Shown piece after piece: positions 1 through 5,237 of a DNA stretch of 5,237 nucleotides (positions are counted from its first letter, which is position 1; each line of letters starts with the position of its first letter). Source of the stretch: Thermoprotei archaeon (GTDB lineage: Archaea; Thermoproteota; Thermoprotei_A; Marsarchaeales; UBA168); assembly GCA_011055275.1 (NCBI GenBank), contig DSEZ01000095.1:1-5237 (forward strand), written 5' to 3'. A model generated the notes under the pieces. The model worked only from the letters and a program-made list of their open reading frames with translations, was not told the DNA's origin and ran no database searches. The position numbers and the translations under genes are program-made.

Positions 1-12
1 CCTATCTCCTCC
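1..12 (-). promoter_or_regulatory. Strong ribosome binding site at the left edge
   Basis: The minus strand ends with GGAGGAGATAGG. The purine-rich GGAGGAG is a strong Shine-Dalgarno sequence, and no open frame within the last 70 nt continues to the edge with a credible start. The simplest reading is that a further minus-strand gene starts within a few bases outside the window. A CCTC-CAGG-GAGG hairpin (8-19) could partly hide this site. Confidence 0.4.
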
Positions 13-57
13 CTGGAGGTCGGAGCTTTACTGCTTCCCTCAAACTCCTAACTTTTG

Positions 58-63
58 TATAAG
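58..63 (-). promoter_or_regulatory. Candidate TATA box for a gene beyond the left edge
   Basis: The minus strand reads CTTATA followed by CAAAA, just after the stop codon of the nucleotidyltransferase gene. It resembles an archaeal box A and would place a transcription start near position 33-35, upstream of the ribosome binding site at the window edge. No clear BRE is seen, so this is tentative. Confidence 0.3.
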
Positions 64-70
64 CAGGTAC

Positions 71-1090
71 TCAAGCGGCAGTGTTGCCGCCAGCTGATAT
101 GAGCAACGGGGCGTCTTCGCTGCCAAAGGCATCTCTGGAGGCAACCGCGCCGGGCGCCAGTACGGAGTAAGATAGACGGCAACCCGAGAAAACGCGAGAA
201 CCCTTCATTAATATCGAGTAACCAACAGAAGCTCCTCTCTCCACCACCGAGCCGCCGTCGACCGAGGTATAGGGACCCACCGAACCCCTTATCTTTGCTC
301 CAGCTGGTGCGTAACTGGGGCCGATTATCATGCCACCATCCTCCGTGACCCTCTTTTCTCCAAAGCCAACGTAAGACGCTCCTGTGCCTCTCTCAAGATA
401 AAACTCATTAGCACGAATAAGCGAAACGAAGTCCCCTACATCATGCCACCATGACCCCTCATCAGTTATCACGCGCACTTCCTTTCCCTGGTTCACCATT
501 AAGTTGAATGCGTCCGTGATCTCCTTCTCACCCCTCGGGCTGGTCGGCAGGTCCTTCGTAGCCTTTAGGCCCTCCTCCGAAATGACGTAGATACCAGAAT
601 TTATCACGTTACTTACGGGAACTAGCGGCTTCTCAACGATCCCCTTTAACCTTTCTCCTTCGATCAATAGGGCGCCATAACGCCGAGGATCACGTACCCT
701 GATGCCCAATATTGTTGCGACTGGCCTGAACCTCTTGTGATACTCTATGAGAGCGCTCAAAGAACGCGGCTCAACAGTCACGTCAGATGAGATTATCAGA
801 ACATCATCGTTTGAAGGATAAAGCTTTGATACGGCGTCCCCTGTACCAAGCGGCGCGTCTTGCCTTGCGAACCTTACCTCAATTCCCTCTTCAGCTAGGT
901 GCTGCCTCACCGCGCTTTCGGTGTAAGGCGATACCACAACGACCACGTCTGATATGCCTACGGCTCTCAGAGCGCTCATGCAGTGATCTATCATAACCGC
1001 TCCTCCTACGAACACTAGCGGCTTGGGAACCACGTCGGTCAACGGTCTAAGCCTCTTCCCCATGCCTCCTGCCAGTACTCCAGCCTTCAA
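71..1090 (-). CDS. Sugar-phosphate nucleotidyltransferase with C-terminal beta-helix repeats
   Basis: This enzyme family activates a sugar-1-phosphate with an NTP to give an NDP-sugar and pyrophosphate, feeding glycan, glycolipid or S-layer glycoprotein synthesis in the cytoplasm. Domain 1 (residues 1 to about 235) is a Rossmann-like nucleotidyltransferase with the NTP-binding LAGGMGKRLRPLT (6-18), KPL (23-25), the base/sugar contact region PLGTGDAV (80-87), the metal-binding Asp in SSDV (D103), EKP (153-155), NSGIY (164-168) and WHDVGD (215-220). Domain 2 (about 252-325) has hexapeptide-like left-handed beta-helix turns (IIGPSY, VGPYTSV, VLAPGAV). At 339 residues it is shorter than the bifunctional GlmU-like enzymes, so a second acetyltransferase activity is unlikely. 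The substrate (glucose-, mannose- or GlcNAc-1-phosphate) cannot be told from sequence alone. The start is TTG at 1090, fixed by the conserved N-terminus, and overlaps the stop of the previous gene by 4 nt (TTGA). A GGTG lies 10 nt upstream. Confidence 0.92.
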   Translation of the reverse strand: MKAGVLAGGMGKRLRPLTDVVPKPLVFVGGAVMIDHCMSALRAVGISDVVVVVSPYTESAVRQHLAEEGIEVRFARQDAPLGTGDAVSKLYPSNDDVLIISSDVTVEPRSLSALIEYHKRFRPVATILGIRVRDPRRYGALLIEGERLKGIVEKPLVPVSNVINSGIYVISEEGLKATKDLPTSPRGEKEITDAFNLMVNQGKEVRVITDEGSWWHDVGDFVSLIRANEFYLERGTGASYVGFGEKRVTEDGGMIIGPSYAPAGAKIRGSVGPYTSVDGGSVVERGASVGYSILMKGSRVFSGCRLSYSVLAPGAVASRDAFGSEDAPLLISAGGNTAA

Positions 1091-2226
1091 GGCGAATGAC
1101 CACCAATGATCTTGGCGACCTTCTCGTCGATCTCCCTAGCTTGGGCTACATCTCTTCCCTCAGCCCTCACTATTACTTTTCCCACTTCCTGAACCACGGT
1201 CACCCGATGACCATCAACATCGCCGACACCGGCCTTCCAACCCCATCCCTCATGCAAAGTCCAACCCAGAGCAGCCATATTAGGTGTTCCGTTAACCTCA
1301 ACTGAATAAGAGGGAGGCAAGGAAATTGGGTGCTTCATGGGGATCGCATATGCTACCGAGGCTACTGCTGCGTCCTTCCACCTATGCAGCTTCGGTCTGA
1401 CCCAGTAACCATGAGAGCTCACTCCTATGTCAAAGCCGTCATCAGACGAGGACAAATCGTACTCAGTTATTCCAACTCTTACGAGCTTTTTGCCGTTCCT
1501 GTCCATCACCTCTTCCAGCACGCTTGGCGCGTCAAGGGGAACTGCTAGCTTACCTCCTAGCTGCAGCGCCAAAGAGACCGCCCGAGACCACAGGTCTTCT
1601 TCGCTAAAGGGCCAAACATAACGATCACGGTAAGTAAGGTCGGCCTTATAGCTCGACTTTATCAGCACCGCTGGCATCCTTCCTCCGAGCTCTTCAAAGG
1701 CCTCCGCGATAAGCTTCGTCTGATCGTTGTTAGCTTCAACAAGGATGCTCTTTTCGATTCCCATGAGGGTTATGCCCTGAAAGGCGTCCCTAAACGCGTC
1801 GAGATAGGGCTTGAGGTCAGCGCTTATCTCACCTACCTGGGAAACCTCCCTCCAGTCAAGCGATGAAAGATCGGCCTCCTTCAAGGAACCAAAGAACGAT
1901 GGGACGGGAGCCTTCCCGCCAACCATCACATCAACTGAGTTGCTCGAGCAAAACGCGCAAGAGTCAAATCCCATAAGCTTGCAGGTAAATGATGCTAGCT
2001 CCGGAGAATCCACATTCCAATAAAACGGATATGAGCCGGCCACCAAAGAACCCGCAACCACGAGGTCAGCAGTTACCCTGCTGCCCGTGACAAGTACTTT
2101 CGAACCCTTGCTTCCAAGTGAGGCCCCGATTGAGGTTAGCCCGCGTATCGGCTCCCAATCAACGGGCACGCCATTAACTCTGAACTTGTTCTGAAGCGGC
2201 GGGCGCGGCCTCAACGGGTTTTTCAC
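1087..2226 (-). CDS. Unrecognised 379-aa protein; possible inactive RecJ/Cdc45-like protein
   Basis: I do not recognise this from strong motifs. What is visible: a predicted soluble protein without signal peptide or membrane segment, with alternating strands and helices. A RecJ/Cdc45-like reading fits in order. KVLVTGSRVTADLVVAG (43-59) lies where DHH proteins have VLVxxHxDADGxxxG, with the His and first Asp replaced. FDSCAFCSSNS (87-97) fits the motif II strand (normally FxDLGSG). VDVMVGGKAP (98-107) fits the DHH motif III strand with GGK in place of DHH. The C-terminus GDVDGHRVTVVQEVG to KIIGGHSP (335-379) recalls the DHHA1 region, including a remnant GGH. Gene context agrees: archaeal RecJ genes often lie beside pcc1, rps15 and rps3ae. 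If correct, it would be a non-catalytic replication-fork partner like Cdc45. The start is GTG at 2226, with AAAGGTGA 9 nt upstream. TTG at 2214 (another GGTGA 8 nt upstream) and GTG at 2169 are alternatives. Gene reality is near certain; the family call is a hypothesis. Confidence 0.55.
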   Translation of the reverse strand: MKNPLRPRPPLQNKFRVNGVPVDWEPIRGLTSIGASLGSKGSKVLVTGSRVTADLVVAGSLVAGSYPFYWNVDSPELASFTCKLMGFDSCAFCSSNSVDVMVGGKAPVPSFFGSLKEADLSSLDWREVSQVGEISADLKPYLDAFRDAFQGITLMGIEKSILVEANNDQTKLIAEAFEELGGRMPAVLIKSSYKADLTYRDRYVWPFSEEDLWSRAVSLALQLGGKLAVPLDAPSVLEEVMDRNGKKLVRVGITEYDLSSSDDGFDIGVSSHGYWVRPKLHRWKDAAVASVAYAIPMKHPISLPPSYSVEVNGTPNMAALGWTLHEGWGWKAGVGDVDGHRVTVVQEVGKVIVRAEGRDVAQAREIDEKVAKIIGGHSP

Positions 2227-2785
2227 CCATGGCCTTCACCTTTGATTTAGCAACATCTAAGAACGCTATTGGAAAGACCTTTTTCGCGTCTTTCTGCATG
2301 AGCTGTGCCAGCTTTCCCGTCAGCATATCTTGCACGAAGTCGTAGAAGTTGGCGCTCGCAGCCGCTTCTTGCGCGGTCTTGATCATCTTCATCCTTATGT
2401 CATGACGCTGTGCCCTAGAGGCAGGAGTTGCTGTTATAGCGATTGCCTGGAGCTGCATAGACGCACCATCTTTCGTAAAAACGTCGAATATGGCCTCAAC
2501 CTTGCTGTACCTACGCCTGATCCTGCCGCCAAGGTAATCTCTGGAGAAGTGGTGGCCCTTGAACTCGGTATATCCGATCCCACCCTGAACCCTCTTAACC
2601 TGAAGCTTTATGTGGACGTGCGCCTGCTCTATGTCGCCCGTCAGCTCATAAAGTGTTACCTCTACCGTGCGGTTCATTAGGTCCTCCGGAGAAACGGCAA
2701 GCGCTTTTCCTATCTCCTTGTTTCCGAGCGTAAGGGGCGCATATATGCTGTACCAGTGTTTCTCCTTAACTTTTACCTGAGACAA
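2174..2785 (-). CDS. rps3ae: 30S ribosomal protein S3Ae (eS1 family)
   Basis: S3Ae is the archaeal and eukaryotic eS1 protein, a structural component of the small ribosomal subunit near the mRNA exit platform. The 203 residues show the family N-terminus KEKHWYSIYAP (7-17), the GKAL and EDLMNRTVEV region (26-44), the core FKGHHFSRDYLGGRIRRR (75-92), SKVEAIFDV (94-102), and a C-terminal FPIAFLDVAKSKV (171-183) where relatives have a YPIR-type segment. Length is normal. The start is TTG at 2785; no in-frame ATG fits the family N-terminus. The GGAAG just before it touches the start codon and is too close to be a useful ribosome binding site, so translation from a leaderless mRNA is plausible. The final stretch (GEKPVEAAPAASEQVQS) is Ala/Pro/Glu-rich, probably disordered, and its DNA is also read in a second frame by the next gene. 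Confidence 0.96.
   Translation of the reverse strand: MSQVKVKEKHWYSIYAPLTLGNKEIGKALAVSPEDLMNRTVEVTLYELTGDIEQAHVHIKLQVKRVQGGIGYTEFKGHHFSRDYLGGRIRRRYSKVEAIFDVFTKDGASMQLQAIAITATPASRAQRHDIRMKMIKTAQEAAASANFYDFVQDMLTGKLAQLMQKDAKKVFPIAFLDVAKSKVKAMGEKPVEAAPAASEQVQS
2236..2243 (-). promoter_or_regulatory. Ribosome binding site deciding the start of the 379-aa gene
   Basis: Inside the 3' end of rps3ae the minus strand reads AAAGGTGA, a good match to the archaeal anti-Shine-Dalgarno complement GGTGA. It lies 9 nt before the GTG at 2226 and supports that start even though it forces a 53-nt overlap with rps3ae. A second GGTGA at 2223-2227 lies 8 nt before a TTG at 2214 in the same frame, so initiation four codons later is also possible. 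Confidence 0.6.
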
Positions 2786-2797
2786 CTTCCGCTCAAA

Positions 2798-2812
2798 TAA
2801 GGCCGTACCTTA
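2798..2812 (-). repeat. Short inverted repeat in the pcc1-rps3ae spacer
   Basis: The minus strand reads TAAGG, then TACGG, then CCTTA: a perfect 5-bp stem with a 5-nt loop overlapping the end of the TATA-like box. It could be a small operator site or an RNA hairpin, or simply chance in a short AT-rich spacer. No T-run follows, so it does not look like a terminator. Confidence 0.25.
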
Positions 2813-2816
2813 ATAA
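2809..2816 (-). promoter_or_regulatory. Candidate TATA box (box A) for rps3ae
   Basis: In the 41-nt gap between pcc1 and rps3ae, the only sizeable spacer in the window, the minus strand reads TTATTAAG. Its centre lies about 27 nt upstream of the TTG start of rps3ae. That is the spacing expected between an archaeal box A and the transcription start of a leaderless mRNA. With no properly spaced ribosome binding site before this TTG, an internal promoter giving a leaderless rps3ae transcript is a coherent reading. The box is not a perfect consensus and purine-rich BRE bases upstream are not evident. Confidence 0.4.
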
Positions 2817-2826
2817 GCAATGCGCC

Positions 2827-3099
2827 TCAATTCCGGGAAGGCTGAAGGCAGAGCACGCACTTCTCGCAAAGGGCTACTTTATCGAAGACGTCTTCGATTG
2901 TATAAAGAAACGATTCGCTTTCTTCACCGCAAACTCTCACTTTAAGGGTCCTTCCGTTCACCGATTCTTCGATGGTTTGATCTTTTGGGACGCTGGCATT
3001 ATCGGGAGACGTCGCAACGCATACGGCCTGCGCCAATTTCTCGCTCTCGAAGTCGAAGTCGATTTCTATCTCCATGATCAAAGCCCCATGAACGCGCAT
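2827..3099 (-). CDS. pcc1: KEOPS complex subunit Pcc1
   Basis: Pcc1 is the small dimerising subunit of KEOPS, which works with Kae1 to transfer threonylcarbamoyl to A37 of ANN-decoding tRNAs (t6A). The call rests on the small alpha/beta pattern: a first strand EIEIDFDF (10-17), a helix to about residue 30, the family-typical SPDNASVP (31-38), strand TLKVRVCGE (51-59), and a C-terminal helix beginning ESFLYTIEDVF. Adjacency to S3Ae supports it, since these genes are often neighbours in archaea. The first ATG (3099) gives 90 residues. The in-frame ATG at 3075 gives 82, closer to the usual size, and starts exactly at the first strand, so it is a serious alternative; a GGGG lies about 8 nt before it, while the 3099 ATG has no clear ribosome binding site. 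It begins 6 nt after purB. The cysteine content is odd: C27, C57 and a CxxCxxC (C78, C81, C84) near the end. Confidence 0.86.
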   Translation of the reverse strand: MRVHGALIMEIEIDFDFESEKLAQAVCVATSPDNASVPKDQTIEESVNGRTLKVRVCGEESESFLYTIEDVFDKVALCEKCVLCLQPSRN

Positions 3100-3105
3100 T
3101 TAAGC

Positions 3106-4434
3106 TTACAACTGGGAGCTTTTTTCTGATGCCAGCTTGGCAAGCCTCTGAGCCATCCCGACGTATTTCTCGGGCGTCAAATTCATCAGGCGCCTGCCCA
3201 GATCTCCTCTCACTCTCTTCTTCAACTCTTCCATGTTTGATATGTTACCGTGCACTTCCTCATATCCCAAAGGGTCCCCGCTTGCCCTCAGGCTTACCTG
3301 CACGGCTTCCGATAGAACCTCGGGGTGCGCCCGCACCTCGCTCAGCATTAGCTCTGTGTTCACCTTCATGTATTCTAGAGCCCTGATCACTCTGCCGCAT
3401 GCTATATACGAATGCGCCAGTGCCTGTCCCATCATACGCCTTATGGGCGAATCCGACAAGTCTCTCTGGAGCCTTGTACTCACTAACCTGTAGGCCAAAA
3501 GGGAAAGTAGCGAGTTAGATATATCAGACTGCCCCTCAGCATCCTCAAGGTCAACGGGGTTTACCTTATGCGGCATGGTCGAGCTGCTAACACCTTTTCT
3601 CATGAAAGATATTAGCCCCAACATATTATATGTCCAAAGGTCCCGGCTTAGCTCGACCATTATTTGGTTTATCAACATTATCTGATGCAACGCATCGGAA
3701 GTCGCCTCATGTGGCACCACCTGCTTGGTAAGAGGCGCATATCTCAACCCCAGAGACGATACGAACTTCGCGGAGAAATCCAGCCAGTCAAAATCCTCGT
3801 TCAAGAAGCACAGCGCGTTGTGATTTCCAACGGCGCCTCCGAGCTTCCCGTAAGGCTTTATCGCCCTCAATGCTTCAATCCTCTCGTTTAACCTCCAGGC
3901 GAAGACGCCCATCTCCTTGCCAAAGGTCGTGGGCACGGCAGGAACCCCATGCGTTCTGGCCAGCATGACGTCCTTGCCATGCCTTTCGGCTAGAGCGCGG
4001 AGTTCGGCGAGAAGCCTTTCATATTGCCCAATCATCTCGTCTAGAGCTTTTTTCAAAAGAAGACCATAAGCCAAATTGTTCGTGTCGTCGCTGGTTAGAC
4101 CTATATGAACAAGCGGTGCAAGGCGCTGGTAACCACGCTTCTCGAGAAAACCACGTAGCCAAACCTCCAGGGCCTTCACGTCATGGCCCAGTTTTTCCTC
4201 TAAGGCCTTAACTTGCGCGTACCATCCGTCGGGAAAGCTATTAATGAGACCCTCCGGGTCAAACTCCTGGGGCTGCAACCCCAATGCTCCGCTCATAACC
4301 AAGTTCCTGAGGTATAACAGCTCAACGCGCGCCCTTTCAAGAAAAAGCGACCTTTCGGAGAAGAGCTCCCTGAGCGGAGCGACCTCGTCCCGATACCTGC
4401 CATCAACCGGAGAAAGGGCGTCACCTGAGCTCAA
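3106..4434 (-). CDS. purB: Adenylosuccinate lyase, E. coli-like subtype
   Basis: PurB splits fumarate from adenylosuccinate to give AMP, and from SAICAR in IMP synthesis. It is a tetrameric cytoplasmic enzyme of the fumarase/aspartase superfamily. The 442 residues show SPVDGRYR (8-15), GHDVKALE (83-90), TSDDTNN (114-120), the catalytic-His region RTHGVPAVPTT (160-170), GAVGNHNA (200-207), the signature loop SSSTMPHKVNP (283-293) with its catalytic serine, and QRDLSDS (323-329). The DLEDAEG segment after the signature resembles the DFENSEG of the E. coli subtype. The start is TTG at 4434, chosen because SPVDGRYR normally lies within the first dozen or so residues and no ATG is available. A GAGGG ribosome binding site sits 7 nt upstream. 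The start overlaps the end of purA by 14 nt, which fits translational coupling with the enzyme before it in the pathway. Just before the signature, the loop is about four residues shorter than in E. coli as I recall that sequence. Confidence 0.97.
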   Translation of the reverse strand: MSSGDALSPVDGRYRDEVAPLRELFSERSLFLERARVELLYLRNLVMSGALGLQPQEFDPEGLINSFPDGWYAQVKALEEKLGHDVKALEVWLRGFLEKRGYQRLAPLVHIGLTSDDTNNLAYGLLLKKALDEMIGQYERLLAELRALAERHGKDVMLARTHGVPAVPTTFGKEMGVFAWRLNERIEALRAIKPYGKLGGAVGNHNALCFLNEDFDWLDFSAKFVSSLGLRYAPLTKQVVPHEATSDALHQIMLINQIMVELSRDLWTYNMLGLISFMRKGVSSSTMPHKVNPVDLEDAEGQSDISNSLLSLLAYRLVSTRLQRDLSDSPIRRMMGQALAHSYIACGRVIRALEYMKVNTELMLSEVRAHPEVLSEAVQVSLRASGDPLGYEEVHGNISNMEELKKRVRGDLGRRLMNLTPEKYVGMAQRLAKLASEKSSQL

Positions 4435-5237
4435 CGTTCATCCCTCTCTGTGGACCGACCGAAACTTCCGCTACTTCAACCTTAAGGTAATCCTGAACGA
4501 AATCGACGAACTTGCGTAGCTGCCTTGGCGCCACGTCCCATCCTCCTTTCGTAACAGATCCCCAATCAACCTCGGGTATCGGATCAAAGCTCTCGTAAAC
4601 GGGCTTAACGCTTTTGCCCAACATTGCGTCAATGAAATTGGAACTCTCCTTCCCATCCACGCTGTAGGCTACAGCAGCTTTAAGGTCTCCCAAGCCGGTC
4701 AGAACGTCGGCCTTGGTAAGCACGAGCCTTAACTTGCCTGGTTCATTAAGAGATACGGCGTACTTCAATGCCACTAGGTCCAGCCAACCCACCCTTCTTG
4801 GCCTTCCCGTTGTGGAACCGTATTCTCCGCCCTTGCTTCTCATCTTCTCTGATAGCCCTCCCGCGATCTCTGTAGGAAAAGGACCAGCGCCAACCCTTGT
4901 GACGTAGAGTTTGGCCACACCTATTACCTCGTCAATTTTACTCACGGGAAAGCCTGCCCCAACCCCAACGTAGGACGCAACAGTGTTTGAAGAGGTAACG
5001 TAGGGATATGTTCCGTATGTTATGTCGAGCAGTGCGCCCTGTGCTCCCTCAAAAAGTATCGACCCACCTTTCTCGTAGATGGAGGACAGGGACTCCGGAA
5101 CGTCGCCAGCTATAGGCGAAAGTACCCTGCGGCTCATATCTAGCCACTCGTTCGTCACGTCCCATCCGTCCCCGACCAGCATGCGCATGATCGAAAGGTC
5201 GTGGCGATTACCGTAAACAACGTCCATAACGCGCGGC
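4421..5237 (-). CDS. purA: Adenylosuccinate synthetase, C-terminal part (5' end outside window)
   Basis: PurA joins IMP and aspartate using GTP to give adenylosuccinate, the first committed step from IMP to AMP in the cytoplasm. The reading frame stays open to the right edge of the window, so the first ATG seen (5227) is probably internal and the gene is partial. Counting from that ATG, visible family motifs are FEGAQGALLD (59-68), TYPYVTSSNT (73-82), TRVGAGPFPTE (110-120), the substrate-binding EYGSTTGRPRRVGWLD (135-150), the guanine-recognition TKADVLTGL (171-179) and SVGPQR (256-261). The missing part must contain the N-terminal phosphate-binding loop and the catalytic Asp and His. The distance from FEGAQG to the end, about 210 residues, matches the long bacterial form of roughly 430 residues, not the shorter form of about 340 known from Pyrococcus. 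The stop codon lies inside the start of purB, so the two are probably translated together. Identity is certain; only the 5' end is unknown. Confidence 0.97.
   Translation of the reverse strand, partial: PRVMDVVYGNRHDLSIMRMLVGDGWDVTNEWLDMSRRVLSPIAGDVPESLSSIYEKGGSILFEGAQGALLDITYGTYPYVTSSNTVASYVGVGAGFPVSKIDEVIGVAKLYVTRVGAGPFPTEIAGGLSEKMRSKGGEYGSTTGRPRRVGWLDLVALKYAVSLNEPGKLRLVLTKADVLTGLGDLKAAVAYSVDGKESSNFIDAMLGKSVKPVYESFDPIPEVDWGSVTKGGWDVAPRQLRKFVDFVQDYLKVEVAEVSVGPQRGMNVELR
4442..4446 (-). promoter_or_regulatory. Ribosome binding site for purB
   Basis: GAGGG on the minus strand lies 7 nt before the TTG start of purB, within the last codons of purA. It supports TTG at 4434 as the true start and translation coupled to purA. 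Confidence 0.5.

Noticed and set aside
1..70. Possible tRNA or small RNA at the left edge
   Set aside because: No T-loop (GGTTC-like) or acceptor stem pairing could be found, and no C/D box pair. A bulged GGAG/CTCC stem at 22-48 is the only structure seen and is weak.
787..996. Plus-strand frame antisense to the nucleotidyltransferase
   Set aside because: The opposite strand encodes conserved catalytic motifs, which explains the open frame as a shadow.
2330..2680. Plus-strand open frame of 116 codons
   Set aside because: It lies wholly antisense to rps3ae, whose identity is secure, and its translation has no recognisable motif.
2798..2812. Transcription terminator between pcc1 and rps3ae
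   Set aside because: The stem is only 5 bp and no T-run follows on the minus strand.
4244..4519. Plus-strand open frame spanning the purA/purB junction
   Set aside because: It is antisense to two well-supported enzymes and shows no family features.
4471..4656. Minus-strand 61-codon frame inside purA
   Set aside because: It is an alternative frame of the purA C-terminal region, with no ribosome binding site or motif worth keeping.
1..5237. CRISPR arrays, insertion sequences, attachment sites
   Set aside because: No regularly spaced direct repeats, terminal inverted repeats or transposase motifs are visible; the window is almost entirely coding.

Overview
The window holds six genes, all on the minus strand and read from right to left. 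They are so tightly spaced that they look like one operon. The organism is almost certainly an archaeon: ribosomal protein S3Ae (eS1) and the small KEOPS subunit Pcc1 sit side by side, a pairing found in archaea and not in bacteria. Non-ATG starts dominate: three TTG and one GTG among the five starts visible. The neighbourhood and protein style fit a thermophilic TACK-type (Thermoproteota-like) lineage. That finer placement is inference, and I cannot name a genus.

Layout from right to left, in transcription order: the C-terminal part of adenylosuccinate synthetase (purA, cut by the window edge); adenylosuccinate lyase (purB, overlapping purA by 14 nt); KEOPS subunit pcc1 (6 nt after purB); ribosomal protein S3Ae (after a 41-nt gap that may hold a promoter); a 379-residue protein with no immediate family match (overlapping S3Ae by 53 nt); and a sugar-phosphate nucleotidyltransferase (overlapping the previous gene by 4 nt). 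The last 70 nt at the left edge are non-coding on the minus strand. They carry a TATA-like box and a strong ribosome binding site, which suggests another minus-strand gene starts just outside.

Functionally, purA and purB catalyse successive steps (IMP to adenylosuccinate to AMP). Pcc1 belongs to the complex that makes t6A in ANN-decoding tRNAs, and S3Ae is a small-subunit ribosomal protein. The most interesting gene is the 379-aa one. From recalled archaeal gene orders, the pcc1-rps3ae pair often travels with rps15 and a RecJ/Cdc45-type DHH protein. This protein can be laid over the RecJ/Cdc45 fold with degenerate residues at every expected DHH metal-binding motif. I propose it is a catalytically dead RecJ/Cdc45-like replication factor that has drifted far from its relatives. 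This is a hypothesis resting on motif order, hydrophobic pattern and gene context, not a proven homology.

A second point is that PurA and PurB both look like the long bacterial (E. coli-like) subtypes rather than the shorter forms of many archaea, so the purine pair may have been acquired together.
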